In this document: positions 42,280 to 51,717 of the stretch, in pieces | Layout of the letters: every line of letters starts with the position of its first letter | Position numbering within the stretch: position 1 is the first letter of the stretch | From: Bacillus sp. AFS029637 | GTDB lineage: Bacteria > Bacillota > Bacilli > Bacillales > Bacillaceae_G | Direction of reading: 5' to 3' | NCBI RefSeq assembly: GCF_002584985.1 | Contig: NZ_NUPZ01000014.1 | Coordinates: 35,899 to 99,898 of the forward strand | Length of the DNA: 64,000 bases | Program-made: the position numbers and the translations under genes | The notes under the pieces: model-generated | Told to the model about the DNA's origin: nothing | Databases searched by the model: none | Seen by the model: only the letters and a program-made list of their open reading frames with translations

Positions 42280-43235
42280 TTCCCAAACAAGATTAGGAAA
42301 TCACCGTATCCTTCTTTCTCTAATTCCCCTTTTGGGATAAATCGAAGGGCTGCTGAATTAATGCAGTAACGAAGGCCATTTGGTCCTGGACCGTCTGGAA
42401 ATACATGCCCAAGATGTGAATCCCCTTCTTTACTTCTCACTTCTGTACGCGTCATATTATGACTCACATCCATTTTTTCTTTCACACTTGCTGCCATAAC
42501 TGGTTTTGTAAAACTCGGCCATCCACACCCACTATCAAATTTATCTATAGAAGTAAACAACGGTTCACCTGAAACGATGTCTACATAAAGACCTTCATCT
42601 TGATGGTTCCAATACTCATTTCGAAATGGTGGTTCTGTACCATTTTCCTGTGTTACATAAAACTGCATCTCATTGAGTTTTTCTTTTAAATGGGCATTAT
42701 CCTTTGGCCAATGTTGCTTAATAAAAGCATCTCGGCCCGAGCCTTTACGATATAACTCATAGCGAAATGTATTTTTCTTATGATATCCTTGATGATATTC
42801 TTCAGCTGGATAAAATGTAGTAGCAGGCAATATTTTTGTCGCAATTCGTTTTGAAAAGCGCCCACTATGCTCAAGCTCTTCTTTTGAAGCTTCTGCCTTT
42901 TTATGTTGTTCTTCATTATGATAAAAAATCACTGTTTCGTAAGACTGTCCACGGTCATGGAATTGCCCTCCGATATCAGTCGGATCAATTTGTCTCCAAT
43001 ATATATTTAATAACTCTTCATACGGCATTTTGTTTGCATCAAATGTAATTTGTACTGCCTCATAATGTCCAGTTGTTTCCGAGCATACTTCTTTATACGT
43101 TGGATTCTCTGTATGGCCACCTGTATAGCCTGAAACAACTTGTATAATCCCTTCCATCTCTTCAAATGGCGAAACCATGCACCAGAAACATCCTCCGGCA
43201 AATGTAGCTAATTCTACCTTTTCATTTACAGCCAT
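42270..43235 (-). CDS. msrAB: Fused methionine sulfoxide reductase MsrA-MsrB
   Basis: A 321-residue two-domain repair enzyme that reduces both sulfoxide epimers of methionine. The MsrA domain (about 5-165) has the catalytic Cys in AGGCFWCM (Cys16, with Cys19) and [17 protein letters not shown]. The MsrB domain (about 180-315) has [12 protein letters not shown] and the catalytic [10 protein letters not shown]. The zinc-binding CxxC pairs of many MsrB proteins are absent, so this is a zinc-free type. The domain order MsrA-MsrB is the common one in Firmicutes. It is monocistronic and acts in the cytoplasm. Confidence 0.95.
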   Translation of the reverse strand: MAVNEKVELATFAGGCFWCMVSPFEEMEGIIQVVSGYTGGHTENPTYKEVCSETTGHYEAVQITFDANKMPYEELLNIYWRQIDPTDIGGQFHDRGQSYETVIFYHNEEQHKKAEASKEELEHSGRFSKRIATKILPATTFYPAEEYHQGYHKKNTFRYELYRKGSGRDAFIKQHWPKDNAHLKEKLNEMQFYVTQENGTEPPFRNEYWNHQDEGLYVDIVSGEPLFTSIDKFDSGCGWPSFTKPVMAASVKEKMDVSHNMTRTEVRSKEGDSHLGHVFPDGPGPNGLRYCINSAALRFIPKGELEKEGYGDFLILFGNKK

Positions 43236-43331
43236 TCTTTCACCCCTATTCTATATTCTTCTTACAGTATGGCATAAGAAACACCATGTTATAAAAGAAA
43301 AAGCACCGAATATCGATGCTTTTTCTTTACT

Positions 43332-44366
43332 CTATTGTTTTCCAACATCCTGATCCATTTCATCACTTGTCACATCTAAAACATCCAATAAGAAAATGAA
43401 GATTGGAATACCGATAATTAGTCCCCAAACACCTAAAAAGTGTTCAGAGAAAATTAGTATCATAAACGTGTAGAAGATCGGTAAATTTGTTTTTTGTGAC
43501 ATAAATTTCGGGTTTAACACATAGCTTTCGAGCGCATGGATTACTGTTACGATAATTAAAATATAAACGACATACATAATACCGCCGATATTGTAAGCAA
43601 TCATACAAAGTGGGAATAACGAAATAATAACACCTGCCACTGGAATTAAACCAAGCAAGAAAATCATTAACCCTAAGCCTAATAATTGCGGGAAGTCTAA
43701 TATCCATAATGCGATAACAGATAAAACACAGTTAACAATTGCAATTAAAAATTGTGCTTCGATTACTTTTCCGAATGAACGTGCAAATTTCTTTCCAAAA
43801 TACTCAATTTCCGTATAGAAAATTGCAAGCCTGCTTTCTTTAAACTTCGCAGTAAAAGCAACGATACGCCCTTTTTCAAGTAAGAAAAATAAGCTTAAAA
43901 TTACAGAAAGTAAAACTTGAAGGCCAAATTTCCCAACATTCGTAATGGATTTATACAAAATGTCTACGCCTTGCCCTACATATTTAGAAAGCTCCATATG
44001 ATTAACAGCATTAACCGCATACTTAATTAATTCACTATCCGGTGGATTTCTTAAAAATACATTGAATTGATAAATCAATTGCGAAATTTGTATTGTTAAT
44101 ACCGGTAAATATTTAAATAGCGTAATGGCAATTCCCGCCACTAACATTACATATAAAAGCGCTATAATAATTTTTCGATTAATTGGCATGAAATGTTCTA
44201 ATTTACGAGAAATAAACTTTTGGAATCGATCCATTAAATACGTCAACATAAACGTAATTAAAATTAAATTTAACATACTTTGCATCCCATACAATACGAG
44301 AGCAAGTAATACTAATACGATTAACCTCTGAAATCCTTTGCTTTGAAACAGGTTTTTTATTTGCAT
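43332..44366 (-). CDS. AI-2E family (UPF0118) membrane protein
   Basis: A 344-residue protein with seven or eight spans and a central amphipathic region (about 75-150), as in the TqsA/YdbI family. FGKVIEAQFLIAIVNCVLS and the C-terminal LGLIPVAGVIISLFPLCMIA are the family's conserved stretches. Members have been linked to export of AI-2 or to Na+/H+ exchange, and the name alone does not fix the function. GGAGAG lies at a rather long distance before the ATG. It is monocistronic. Confidence 0.82.
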   Translation of the reverse strand: MQIKNLFQSKGFQRLIVLVLLALVLYGMQSMLNLILITFMLTYLMDRFQKFISRKLEHFMPINRKIIIALLYVMLVAGIAITLFKYLPVLTIQISQLIYQFNVFLRNPPDSELIKYAVNAVNHMELSKYVGQGVDILYKSITNVGKFGLQVLLSVILSLFFLLEKGRIVAFTAKFKESRLAIFYTEIEYFGKKFARSFGKVIEAQFLIAIVNCVLSVIALWILDFPQLLGLGLMIFLLGLIPVAGVIISLFPLCMIAYNIGGIMYVVYILIIVTVIHALESYVLNPKFMSQKTNLPIFYTFMILIFSEHFLGVWGLIIGIPIFIFLLDVLDVTSDEMDQDVGKQ

Positions 44367-44688
44367 AATCGACGAGTACTCTCTCCTGTCCTATAAAGTA
44401 AAACGTTAATAAGTAGATTTATCTCTCTTTTCTACCTTTAATTATTCATTCATATTAAGATTCTTATAAGCTTAGTATACGCATCCCTTACCGGACTCTA
44501 TAATAGCTTACTTCTTATTTTACAATACAATGACCTAATTCAACACGTATTATACATAGTATTAATGAAGATTTAAGGAAACTTGTATTCCGATAGGTCT
44601 TACCACTACTGTAACATAAAAAGCAAGCCATCAGTAGAAATCCGTCCTACAAATAGCTTGCTTTTCTCATTTTTTTAAGTAAGTTTTA
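44367..44688. other. Intergenic region between the AI-2E gene and lrgB
   Basis: 322 bases with no ORF. It holds the lrgAB terminator at 44617-44666 and, to its left, an AT-rich stretch that must contain the AI-2E gene promoter, which I cannot identify with confidence. Confidence 0.5.
44617..44666 (-). terminator. Terminator of the lrgA-lrgB operon
   Basis: AAAAGCAAGC / GCTTGCTTTT, 10-bp outer stem with an inner GTAG / CTAC stem, followed on the minus strand by TT. It lies 22 bases after the lrgB stop codon. Confidence 0.7.
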
Positions 44689-45381
44689 CTATCCAATAAA
44701 TGGCATGAACATCGGTATGACAACTACTGTCACAACCCCAACTACTGTTACAGCAATGCTTGCCATCGCTGCCTCTACTTCACCCATTTCAATTCCTACT
44801 GAAACTCCTAATGCATGACCTGCTGTTCCAAGTGCTAGACCTTTTGCAATTGGATGTTTCACTCTAAATGTTTTTAAGAATAACGCTCCTAATGCATATA
44901 CGATAACTGCGTTAAAAATAACTGCAAATGATGTAATTGCTGGAATACCGCCAATACTTTCAGAAATTGGTAATGCAATAGCTGTTGTTGCTGCCTGTGG
45001 TAACATTGAATTCATTACCGCTGTATCTAAACCAATTGCTTTTGCAATAATGAACACGACAACCACTGAACAAATAGATCCGACCACGATGGCTGATAAA
45101 ATTTGCCACCAGTATTTTTTTAACTTATCCACTTGTTTATACAATGGAATTGCAAATGCGATTGTTGCTGGTTCTAAGAAGAAACTGATCATTTTCCCAC
45201 CAGTATTATATTCTTCAAAAGTAAAGTTACCTACCTTTAAAAATACAATCCCTAATACCATCGCTACGAATAATGGTGTAAATAAGAAGAATCCTTTTGA
45301 ATGTTTGAATAAAAATGTTCCGATTCCGTATGCAATTAATGAAACGACGATTCCGAAATATGGAGTCATTGTGCTTGTCAT
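44689..45381 (-). CDS. lrgB: LrgB-family membrane protein (PftB-like pyruvate transporter subunit)
   Basis: A 230-residue LrgB-type protein with several spans. [22 protein letters not shown] and [19 protein letters not shown] are conserved LrgB stretches. In B. subtilis the same pair beside lytST (ysbAB, renamed pftAB) is a facilitated pyruvate transporter; staphylococcal LrgAB was first described in autolysis control. The first ATG (45387) lies only two bases from GGAGG, so I use the ATG at 45381 with proper spacing. It follows lrgA by 36 bases. Confidence 0.88.
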   Translation of the reverse strand: MTSTMTPYFGIVVSLIAYGIGTFLFKHSKGFFLFTPLFVAMVLGIVFLKVGNFTFEEYNTGGKMISFFLEPATIAFAIPLYKQVDKLKKYWWQILSAIVVGSICSVVVVFIIAKAIGLDTAVMNSMLPQAATTAIALPISESIGGIPAITSFAVIFNAVIVYALGALFLKTFRVKHPIAKGLALGTAGHALGVSVGIEMGEVEAAMASIAVTVVGVVTVVVIPMFMPFIG

Positions 45382-45417
45382 GTTCATTACCTCCTAACCA
45401 TTTATGGTCTAAAATAG

Positions 45418-45849
45418 CTATGCGACTTTTCCGTGTTTGCGTCCTTTGTTTACAACTTTTAATTCTTTTGTATCTTTTGTTTCTTTGTCATCTTTCCCTA
45501 AGATCATTTGTGCAAATAAACCTGTTACAGCAAGTAAAATAATTGTCGCCACAACAATTACAGTTAAGATTTGTACGAAATATTGGCTCATTACGCCAAG
45601 AGAATTAATAACCGAAATACCTGATGGAACGAAAAGAAATCCGATAATACCTGTTAAAGCTGTTCCGAATGATTCAACTTGCTCCAATTTGATAACCTTT
45701 AAACATAATAGAATAAATAAAACAACTAAACCGATTACCGATGAAGGCATCGGAATTGGTAAATGTGTTGCAATAATATTAGAAGCTAGCATAATAGCTG
45801 AGAAAATAAATACTTGTGATAGAAAACCATATACTTTTTTTGTACTCAT
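45418..45849 (-). CDS. lrgA: LrgA/CidA-family holin-like membrane protein (PftA-like)
   Basis: A 143-residue protein with four spans. [21 protein letters not shown] and [18 protein letters not shown] are the family's signature loops. It is the small partner of LrgB; together they probably move pyruvate, as PftAB does. I chose the ATG at 45849 behind AGGTGG; a GTG nine bases earlier is possible. A charged, lysine-rich cytoplasmic tail ends the protein. It is the first gene of the operon, 132 bases downstream of lytT, with a CcpA site in the gap. Confidence 0.88.
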   Translation of the reverse strand: MSTKKVYGFLSQVFIFSAIMLASNIIATHLPIPMPSSVIGLVVLFILLCLKVIKLEQVESFGTALTGIIGFLFVPSGISVINSLGVMSQYFVQILTVIVVATIILLAVTGLFAQMILGKDDKETKDTKELKVVNKGRKHGKVA

Positions 45850-45902
45850 TTTGGCCACCTCTTTCGATTTGGTACCCTTATTGTATAAGATATAACGATT
45901 TT

Positions 45903-45916
45903 AGTAAGCGCTTACA
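45903..45916. promoter_or_regulatory. cre site (CcpA operator) before lrgA
   Basis: On the minus strand TGTAAGCGCTTACT matches the consensus TGWAARCGYTWNCW at all 14 positions. It lies 54 bases upstream of the lrgA start, at or near the -35 region, so CcpA bound here should repress lrgAB when a preferred sugar is present, as known for B. subtilis pftAB. Confidence 0.72.
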
Positions 45917-45968
45917 AAGTAGAGCGTTAAATACAGATAATCAGTTGCAATAATATGAGGGTGAAATA

Positions 45969-45999
45969 CAAAAGCTGCTTCCTAAATACGAAGCAGCTT
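45969..45999 (-). terminator. Terminator after lytT
   Basis: AAGCTGCTTC / GAAGCAGCTT, 10-bp perfect stem with an 8-base loop that contains the lytT stop codon, followed on the minus strand by TTTGTATTTC. It separates lytST from lrgAB transcription. Confidence 0.75.
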
Positions 46000-46722
46000 C
46001 TTGAGTTCTTTTGCATATGTACGGCTAACAGGGACTTTAGATCCATCTTTCATAACTAAGTTATAAGTAGAATTGAACCACGGTTGTACCTCTACAATAT
46101 GATTAATATTTGCAATAAAACTACGATGAACACGCATAAAACTTGCCTGTGGCAACTTCTTTTCCAAAATTACAAGTGTATCGTGTGTTACATACGTTTC
46201 TCTCATTGTTTTTACGGTTACCTTTCCATCTACAAGTCCTACATATATAATATCTTCAATATTTACAAGTACGATTGATTCCTCAATTGGCAATGCTAAT
46301 TTGTGCATCTCTGCTGTTACATCGCCTCCCTTTATTTCTTGCTTTGTTTCTATTTTCGCTTGTTTTTGTTTTTTATACTTCTTTAATGTCTGTACAATAC
46401 GTTCTTCATCAAATGGTTTTAAAATGTAATCCAATGCATCTACCTCAAATGCTTGCAGTGCATATTGATCATAGGCAGTCGCAAATACAATTGAAGGGGG
46501 ATTTTTCATCTTTTTTAATATATTTGCGATTTCAAATCCATTATCATCCGATAATTGAATATCTAGAAATACAATATCTGGTCTATTGTTCATTAGTTCC
46601 TCTAATGCGTCTTCCACACAATCAGCCTCACCAATTATCTCAACTTCTTTCGTTCTTTCTAATAGATACTTTAGTTCATCACGTGCTAACATTTCATCAT
46701 CAACTACTAATACCTTTAACAA
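45982..46722 (-). CDS. lytT: LytT (LytR)-type response regulator
   Basis: A 246-residue two-component regulator. The receiver (1-120) is complete: Asp54 (VFLDIQLSDDNGFE), Thr81 and Lys101 (YILKPFDEER). The LytTR DNA-binding domain (about 140-245) has RVHRSFIANINHIVEVQPWF and VPVSRTYAKELKKLL. It follows B. subtilis LytT nearly residue for residue in the second half. The start is TTG 46722 behind AAAGGAGG, overlapping the end of lytS by 23 bases. It activates lrgAB (pftAB) in response to extracellular pyruvate in related systems. Confidence 0.92.
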   Translation of the reverse strand: MLKVLVVDDEMLARDELKYLLERTKEVEIIGEADCVEDALEELMNNRPDIVFLDIQLSDDNGFEIANILKKMKNPPSIVFATAYDQYALQAFEVDALDYILKPFDEERIVQTLKKYKKQKQAKIETKQEIKGGDVTAEMHKLALPIEESIVLVNIEDIIYVGLVDGKVTVKTMRETYVTHDTLVILEKKLPQASFMRVHRSFIANINHIVEVQPWFNSTYNLVMKDGSKVPVSRTYAKELKKLLRI

Positions 46723-48469
46723 CCCGTTCTTCCTCCTTTACTTTTTTGGGAATTATAAAAGTAATATCCGTTCCCTTTTGTAGCGCACTTTCAATATGAA
46801 GCATCGTCTCTTTCCCAAATAAACCGACTAGGCGTTCATTAATATTATATAAAGCTGTTCCGGTCCCTTTTTTTGACGAAACTACCATCTTTCCTAATTG
46901 CTCTAAACGTTCTTCCTCAATCCCTTGTCCATTATCCTTCACTTCAAAGTGAACCATTCCCTCTTTTTCAAACGCGTGTACCTCGACCTGACATACTGGT
47001 TGTTTCTTCGGAAAAGCATGTCGCAATGCATTTTCAACTAATAGTTGAAGAACAAACGGTGGGACTAAAGTTGTCTTTAGCTCCTCCTCAATATACATGT
47101 TTACTTCATACTTATTTGGAAACCTCGCTTGTTCCAGTGATAAATATGCGTGTACATGGTTTAATTCTTGTTCTAATGGAATAAGTAATTGGCGTGCCCC
47201 TTGCAAATTACAACGGAAATAGACGCTAAGTTGTAATAATAATTTTCTCGCTTTCTCTACATCTGTTCGACATAAAGCGGACACTGTATTAATTGCGTTA
47301 AATAAAAAATGCGGATTGATTTGTGCTTGTAACGCTTTTATTTCAGCATCTTGCAATAGCTTACTTTGCAACTCAGCTTCACCTAATTCAAGCTGCGTGG
47401 AGAATATTTTTGCTAATCCCTCCGCTAACTCTTCCTCAACACGACTTAATTGACTAGCGTTTTTAAAATAAAGTTTTAACGTTCCTATCGTATTCCCATG
47501 TGAAGTTAACGGAATAACAACTGCTGCTTGTAATGGACACCCTTCATGTTCACAATTAATAATCTCACGCGATTTCGCCTTCATTATTTTCCCTGTATAT
47601 AGAACCTCTTTCGATAAACCTGTTATTAAACTGTGTGAAGGAATATGATGATCTGATGCTAATCCAACGTGAGCTAATATTTTCTCTGTATCTGTTAAGG
47701 ATACCGCATCTGTTCCTGTAAAGCGGTGAATAATTTGTGCCACATGCTTACAAGATTCCTCTGTTAAGCCTCGGCGAAAATAAGGTAACGTTTTATCAGC
47801 AATACGCAATACCTTATGAGTTTGCAATGCTTTTGCATTCTCTTCCTGACGCAAAATAGCTTGAATCATTGAAAGTAAAATAAAGCTCCCGAAACTATTC
47901 ACCAGGATCATCGGTATCGCAATTGTTTTCACAATACTCATTCCATCCTCTACAATTACTAGAATCATAATCATTTCTAAAGAAACGATAAATACACTTA
48001 AAATCGCTGAAAATTTAGGTGTAATGGTACGATTATATTTTTTGAAAATGTACCCAATATACCCCGCTATTACTCCTGCTAAAATTGACGATATTGCACA
48101 GCTTGCCGCTGTCGTCCCGCCAAGCATATAACGATGAATACCAGCAATCGATCCTACTCCCATCCCAACGATAGGACCACCGAGCAATCCACTAATTCCA
48201 ACACCCATAATACGTGTATTTGCAATCGTACTCGATGAAGAAACGCCTTGTAGCCAATTTTCATTCATAATCGTATTCCCTGCAATTTCAATTCCTGTGT
48301 AATTACTTACAATTGTAAACACTGAAAAAATACAAATAAGCTTAAACTTATCTATATATCCGTCCTGCCTATAAAGTAGGCGCCTGAATGTCTTAGTATG
48401 AGAGAGTAAAAAACCTAAAATCACAATAAGTCCAACACGTTCAATCATCATAAGTACTAAATTTAACAT
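46700..48469 (-). CDS. lytS: LytS-type sensor histidine kinase
   Basis: A 589-residue kinase. The N-terminal 5TM-Lyt sensor domain (about 1-190) has NTRIMGVGISGLLGGPIVGM; a GAF domain follows (about 225-370), then the His_kinase region with QAQINPHFLFNAINTVSALC (phosphoacceptor His) and an HATPase domain (LVENALRHAFPKK, DNGQGI). I chose the ATG at 48469 (MLNLVLMMIERVG) behind AAGGGA, giving the length of B. subtilis LytS; the frame extends further upstream without a ribosome site. It pairs with lytT by overlap. The likely cue is external pyruvate, or membrane potential as proposed in staphylococci. Confidence 0.92.
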   Translation of the reverse strand: MLNLVLMMIERVGLIVILGFLLSHTKTFRRLLYRQDGYIDKFKLICIFSVFTIVSNYTGIEIAGNTIMNENWLQGVSSSSTIANTRIMGVGISGLLGGPIVGMGVGSIAGIHRYMLGGTTAASCAISSILAGVIAGYIGYIFKKYNRTITPKFSAILSVFIVSLEMIMILVIVEDGMSIVKTIAIPMILVNSFGSFILLSMIQAILRQEENAKALQTHKVLRIADKTLPYFRRGLTEESCKHVAQIIHRFTGTDAVSLTDTEKILAHVGLASDHHIPSHSLITGLSKEVLYTGKIMKAKSREIINCEHEGCPLQAAVVIPLTSHGNTIGTLKLYFKNASQLSRVEEELAEGLAKIFSTQLELGEAELQSKLLQDAEIKALQAQINPHFLFNAINTVSALCRTDVEKARKLLLQLSVYFRCNLQGARQLLIPLEQELNHVHAYLSLEQARFPNKYEVNMYIEEELKTTLVPPFVLQLLVENALRHAFPKKQPVCQVEVHAFEKEGMVHFEVKDNGQGIEEERLEQLGKMVVSSKKGTGTALYNINERLVGLFGKETMLHIESALQKGTDITFIIPKKVKEEERVVKGISS

Positions 48470-48584
48470 CTGTGAGTCATCCCTTTTTAGTTCGTTAGTT
48501 TTATTATGGGAAAATAATGAAGTAGCAGTCAAGAAGAATACAATAGTTTTTGAAATATTTTACCCATAAAATACTCTTCTCTAT

Positions 48585-48613
48585 TTGACAATATGATAGA
48601 AGAGTGCTAAAAA
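48585..48613 (+). promoter_or_regulatory. Promoter for the leader RNA and MFS gene
   Basis: TTGACA at 48585-48590, a 17-base spacer, TAAAAA at 48608-48613. A separate TATAAT at 48622-48627 lacks a good -35. Transcription would begin roughly 48620-48635, just before the structured leader. Confidence 0.5.
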
Positions 48614-48629
48614 TAAAGTAATATAATAC

Positions 48630-48757
48630 AGTCCTTTAACCCAACCCCGTGAGGTTGAGAAGGAAGTCGGAATATAATATACGTATGTTCTTTTTTAGGG
48701 ATACGTATGCTTTTTTTGGCCTTCTCATCATATCAGGTGAGAAGGCCTTTTGTTATT
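48630..48757 (+). promoter_or_regulatory. Structured 5' leader with tandem terminators, candidate riboswitch or attenuator
   Basis: In order: a hairpin CAACC-CCGTGA-GGTTG (48642-48657); hairpin T1, ATACGTAT (48679-48686) pairing with ATACGTAT (48701-48708), followed by seven T; and hairpin T2, GGCCTTCTCA (48718-48727) pairing with TGAGAAGGCC (48738-48747), followed by TTTT. The string TGAGAAGG at 48656-48663 is identical to the 3' arm of T2 and could pair instead with CCTTCTCA (48720-48727), preventing T2. The MFS start is 40 bases further on. I cannot assign it to a named riboswitch class; guanidine-IV (mepA) RNAs are one class to test. Confidence 0.6.
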
Positions 48758-48797
48758 CTTCCATAGCGACTGTAGAAGAAAATAAGGAGGAGTAATA

Positions 48798-50096
48798 ATG
48801 AACATCACTACTGATGTACAACAAACAACAGAGGAGACGAAAGAGAAACGATATAAAACATTGTTTGGTTCTGCACTAGGATACGCTGCAGAAGGTTTAG
48901 ATATGTTGCTCTTATCTTTCGTGCTTGTCTATATTTTAAAAGAATTTCATCTAAGCCCTGTTGAAGGTGGAAACTTAACATTAGCTACCACAATCGGGAT
49001 GCTAATTGGTTCTTATTTATTTGGATTTATTGCTGATTTATTTGGCCGTATCCGTACAATGGCCTTCACAATCTTATTATTTTCACTAGCAACAGCACTT
49101 ATTTATTTCGCAACAGATTACTGGCAGTTATTAGTTCTTCGTTTTTTAGTCGGAATGGGAGTTGGTGGTGAATTCGGAATTGGAATGGCCATCGTAACAG
49201 AAACATGGTCTAAAGAAATGCGTGCTAAGGCGACATCAGTCGTTGCACTCGGTTGGCAGTTTGGTGTTCTCGTTGCTTCACTCCTTCCAGCATTTATTGT
49301 CCCACATTTTGGCTGGAGAGCTGTTTTCTTATTTGGACTCATTCCTGCTTTATTAGCTGTTTACGTCCGCAAAAGTTTAAGTGAACCGAAAATATGGGAA
49401 CAAAAGCAACGTTACAAAAAGGAATTGTTGCAAAAGGAAGCTGAAGGTAATTTAACGAATACTGAAGCAGAACAACTAAAGCAAATGAAAAAGTTCCCAC
49501 TTCGAAAGTTATTTGCAAATAAAAAGGTAACGATAACGACAATTGGTCTTATTATTATGTCATTCATCCAGAACTTTGGATATTATGGAATTTTTACATG
49601 GATGCCAACTATCTTAGCGAATAAATATAACTACACATTAGCAAAGGCGAGCGGTTGGATGTTCATCTCTACGATCGGAATGCTAATTGGAATTGCAACT
49701 TTTGGTATTCTAGCCGATAAAATTGGTCGCCGTAAAACTTTTACAATCTATTATGTCGGCGGTACTATATACTGTCTCATTTATTTCTTCTTATTCACAG
49801 ATTCAACATTATTATTATGGGGAAGCGCATTGCTCGGTTTCTTTGCAAATGGAATGATGGGAGGATTCGGGGCAATTTTAGCTGAAAACTACCCCGCTGA
49901 AGCTCGCTCTACAGCAGAAAACTTTATTTTCGGTACCGGACGTGGTTTAGCTGGATTTGGACCTGTAATTATCGGATTACTTGCTGCAGGTGGTAATTTA
50001 ATGGGAGCACTATCTCTCATCTTCATTATCTATCCAATCGGTTTAGTTACAATGCTGTTATGTGTGCCAGAAACAAAAGGAAAAGTGTTAGATTAA
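48798..50096 (+). CDS. MFS transporter, metabolite:H+ symporter type
   Basis: A 432-residue major facilitator with 12 spans and a long charged central loop (about 190-235, KQRYKKELLQKEAEGNL). GLDMLLLSFVLVYILKEF and GMGVGGEFGIGMAIVTETW place it in the metabolite/aromatic-acid:H+ symporter branch, related to but distinct from the NiaP-like protein at 17635. LADKIGRRK is the second-half MFS signature. GGAGGAG precedes the ATG. The leader 48630-48757 suggests conditional expression by an RNA-sensed ligand, which may be the transported compound. The substrate is unassigned. Confidence 0.82.
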   Translation: MNITTDVQQTTEETKEKRYKTLFGSALGYAAEGLDMLLLSFVLVYILKEFHLSPVEGGNLTLATTIGMLIGSYLFGFIADLFGRIRTMAFTILLFSLATALIYFATDYWQLLVLRFLVGMGVGGEFGIGMAIVTETWSKEMRAKATSVVALGWQFGVLVASLLPAFIVPHFGWRAVFLFGLIPALLAVYVRKSLSEPKIWEQKQRYKKELLQKEAEGNLTNTEAEQLKQMKKFPLRKLFANKKVTITTIGLIIMSFIQNFGYYGIFTWMPTILANKYNYTLAKASGWMFISTIGMLIGIATFGILADKIGRRKTFTIYYVGGTIYCLIYFFLFTDSTLLLWGSALLGFFANGMMGGFGAILAENYPAEARSTAENFIFGTGRGLAGFGPVIIGLLAAGGNLMGALSLIFIIYPIGLVTMLLCVPETKGKVLD

Positions 50097-50101
50097 ACGT
50101 G

Positions 50102-50138
50102 AAAGAGGAAGCATCTCATTTAAGATGCTTCCTCTTTT
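50102..50138. terminator. Bidirectional terminator between the MFS and BCCT genes
   Basis: AAAGAGGAAGCATCT / AGATGCTTCCTCTTT, 15-bp perfect stem with a 6-base loop. Confidence 0.9.
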
Positions 50139-50148
50139 CAATGTTTAT

Positions 50149-51717
50149 TTATTTCGATCTACTAGCCTTTTGGAATAAGAAAGCCGTTTTATCTTCTTCT
50201 TTTACAATACCTTGTTTTAATGCTAATTCTCCTGCAACTTTAGAAGCTAACCATAGCATTGGGAATAATAGAATTGATACCGGAACAGCGGTCACTACAA
50301 TGAATGATTGCAACGCATTAATGCTTCCCTCACCCATGTATAAAAGAATCGCTGCAACTGTTCCCATAATAAGCGACCAAAAAATTCGCAAACTAACTCT
50401 AGGATCTCCATCTCCAGTCACTGCCATTGAAATAGAATAAGCCATTGAATCTCCTGTTGTCACTACAAATAAAATTGTTAATAACAGAAATGCAGGTCCA
50501 ATAATATTAGAAAGTGGCAACTGCTCTGTAATTGCAATCATAGCCGCCGGCATACCAGATTCACTTAATGCACCCGATATAGAACCAGGATTCATTAACT
50601 CATAAAACACACCTGATCCCCCTAGTATAGTAAACCAAAACGTTGTAATAATTGGGGCAATAATTCCAATTGCAACTATGATTTCTCGAATTGTTCTTCC
50701 TCTTGAAATACGGCTCACTAAAATTGCCATCATCGGTCCATATCCAATAAACCATCCCCAGAAAAAGATCGTCCAAGATCCTAACCAAGCTGTATCCCCT
50801 CGATATGTGCTCATTGGAATAAATTCATTTATATAAAAGCCAAACGAAGAAATAAAGGAATCAATAATAAATCCGCCTGGTCCACAGAATAATACAAATA
50901 CCATCAATAAAATCGCTAACTTAACATTTAAATCACTTATAATTTGAATCCCTTTATTAATTCCTGTTACTGTAGATATAGTAGAAACAGCCACGACACA
51001 AACAATAATCATTAATTGAGTCGTAAACACATTAGGTATCCCAAATAATGCTTGTAAGCCATAGCTTGCTTGTAAACCTAAAAATCCAATTGGACCAATT
51101 GTCCCTGCAGCTACCGCAATAATTGCAAATACATCAATCATCGTTCCAAGCATACTCTTTCGTAATTTCTCCCCGAAAATAGGATATAAAAGTGTGCGAG
51201 GTTTTAACGGCATCCCTTTATGGTAATGCCCATACATCATCACTACTGCACTAATTGTTCCTAAAATTGTCCAAGCTAAGAAACCCCAATGCATATAACT
51301 TTGTGCTAAAGCAGGCATGACTGCTTCTTTCGTTCCGGCAGATATCCCTTCATGTATTGGTGGAACTGTCATAAAGTGATACATTGGCTCTGCTGCTGCC
51401 CAAAAAACGCCACCCCCGGCAAGTAATGTAGACATAATAATAGCAAGCCATTTTGCCGTACTAATCTCAGGTTTTTCTAATCCCCCAAGTTTAACTCTCC
51501 CATATTTCGAGAACGCCATACACATTGCAACAATAAATGTACCTAACAATAAAATTTGCCAGAAAGCCCCGAAGTACTGAATTGAAAATGCAAAACTACT
51601 ATTAATAGCTCCCTCTACGTAACTTTTATTTAAGAAAACCGCGATTACAAATAATAAAAGCGAACCACCACTAATAAGAAATACAGGCCAATCCGTTTTT
51701 CGACTCTTCATCCTCAT
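50149..51717 (-). CDS. BCCT-family transporter (glycine betaine/choline/carnitine type, OpuD-like)
   Basis: A 522-residue protein with 12 spans that imports quaternary-ammonium compatible solutes with Na+ or H+. GVFWAAAEPMYHFMTVPP and AQSYMHWGFLAW are typical of BCCT proteins, and SWTIFFWGWFIGYGPMMAIL holds the Trp-rich span that forms the aromatic binding box, followed by SRISRGRTIREI. AAGGAGG lies 8 bases before ATG 51717. It is monocistronic. Whether the substrate is betaine, choline or carnitine is not decided by sequence reading. Confidence 0.88.
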   Translation of the reverse strand: MRMKSRKTDWPVFLISGGSLLLFVIAVFLNKSYVEGAINSSFAFSIQYFGAFWQILLLGTFIVAMCMAFSKYGRVKLGGLEKPEISTAKWLAIIMSTLLAGGGVFWAAAEPMYHFMTVPPIHEGISAGTKEAVMPALAQSYMHWGFLAWTILGTISAVVMMYGHYHKGMPLKPRTLLYPIFGEKLRKSMLGTMIDVFAIIAVAAGTIGPIGFLGLQASYGLQALFGIPNVFTTQLMIIVCVVAVSTISTVTGINKGIQIISDLNVKLAILLMVFVLFCGPGGFIIDSFISSFGFYINEFIPMSTYRGDTAWLGSWTIFFWGWFIGYGPMMAILVSRISRGRTIREIIVAIGIIAPIITTFWFTILGGSGVFYELMNPGSISGALSESGMPAAMIAITEQLPLSNIIGPAFLLLTILFVVTTGDSMAYSISMAVTGDGDPRVSLRIFWSLIMGTVAAILLYMGEGSINALQSFIVVTAVPVSILLFPMLWLASKVAGELALKQGIVKEEDKTAFLFQKASRSK

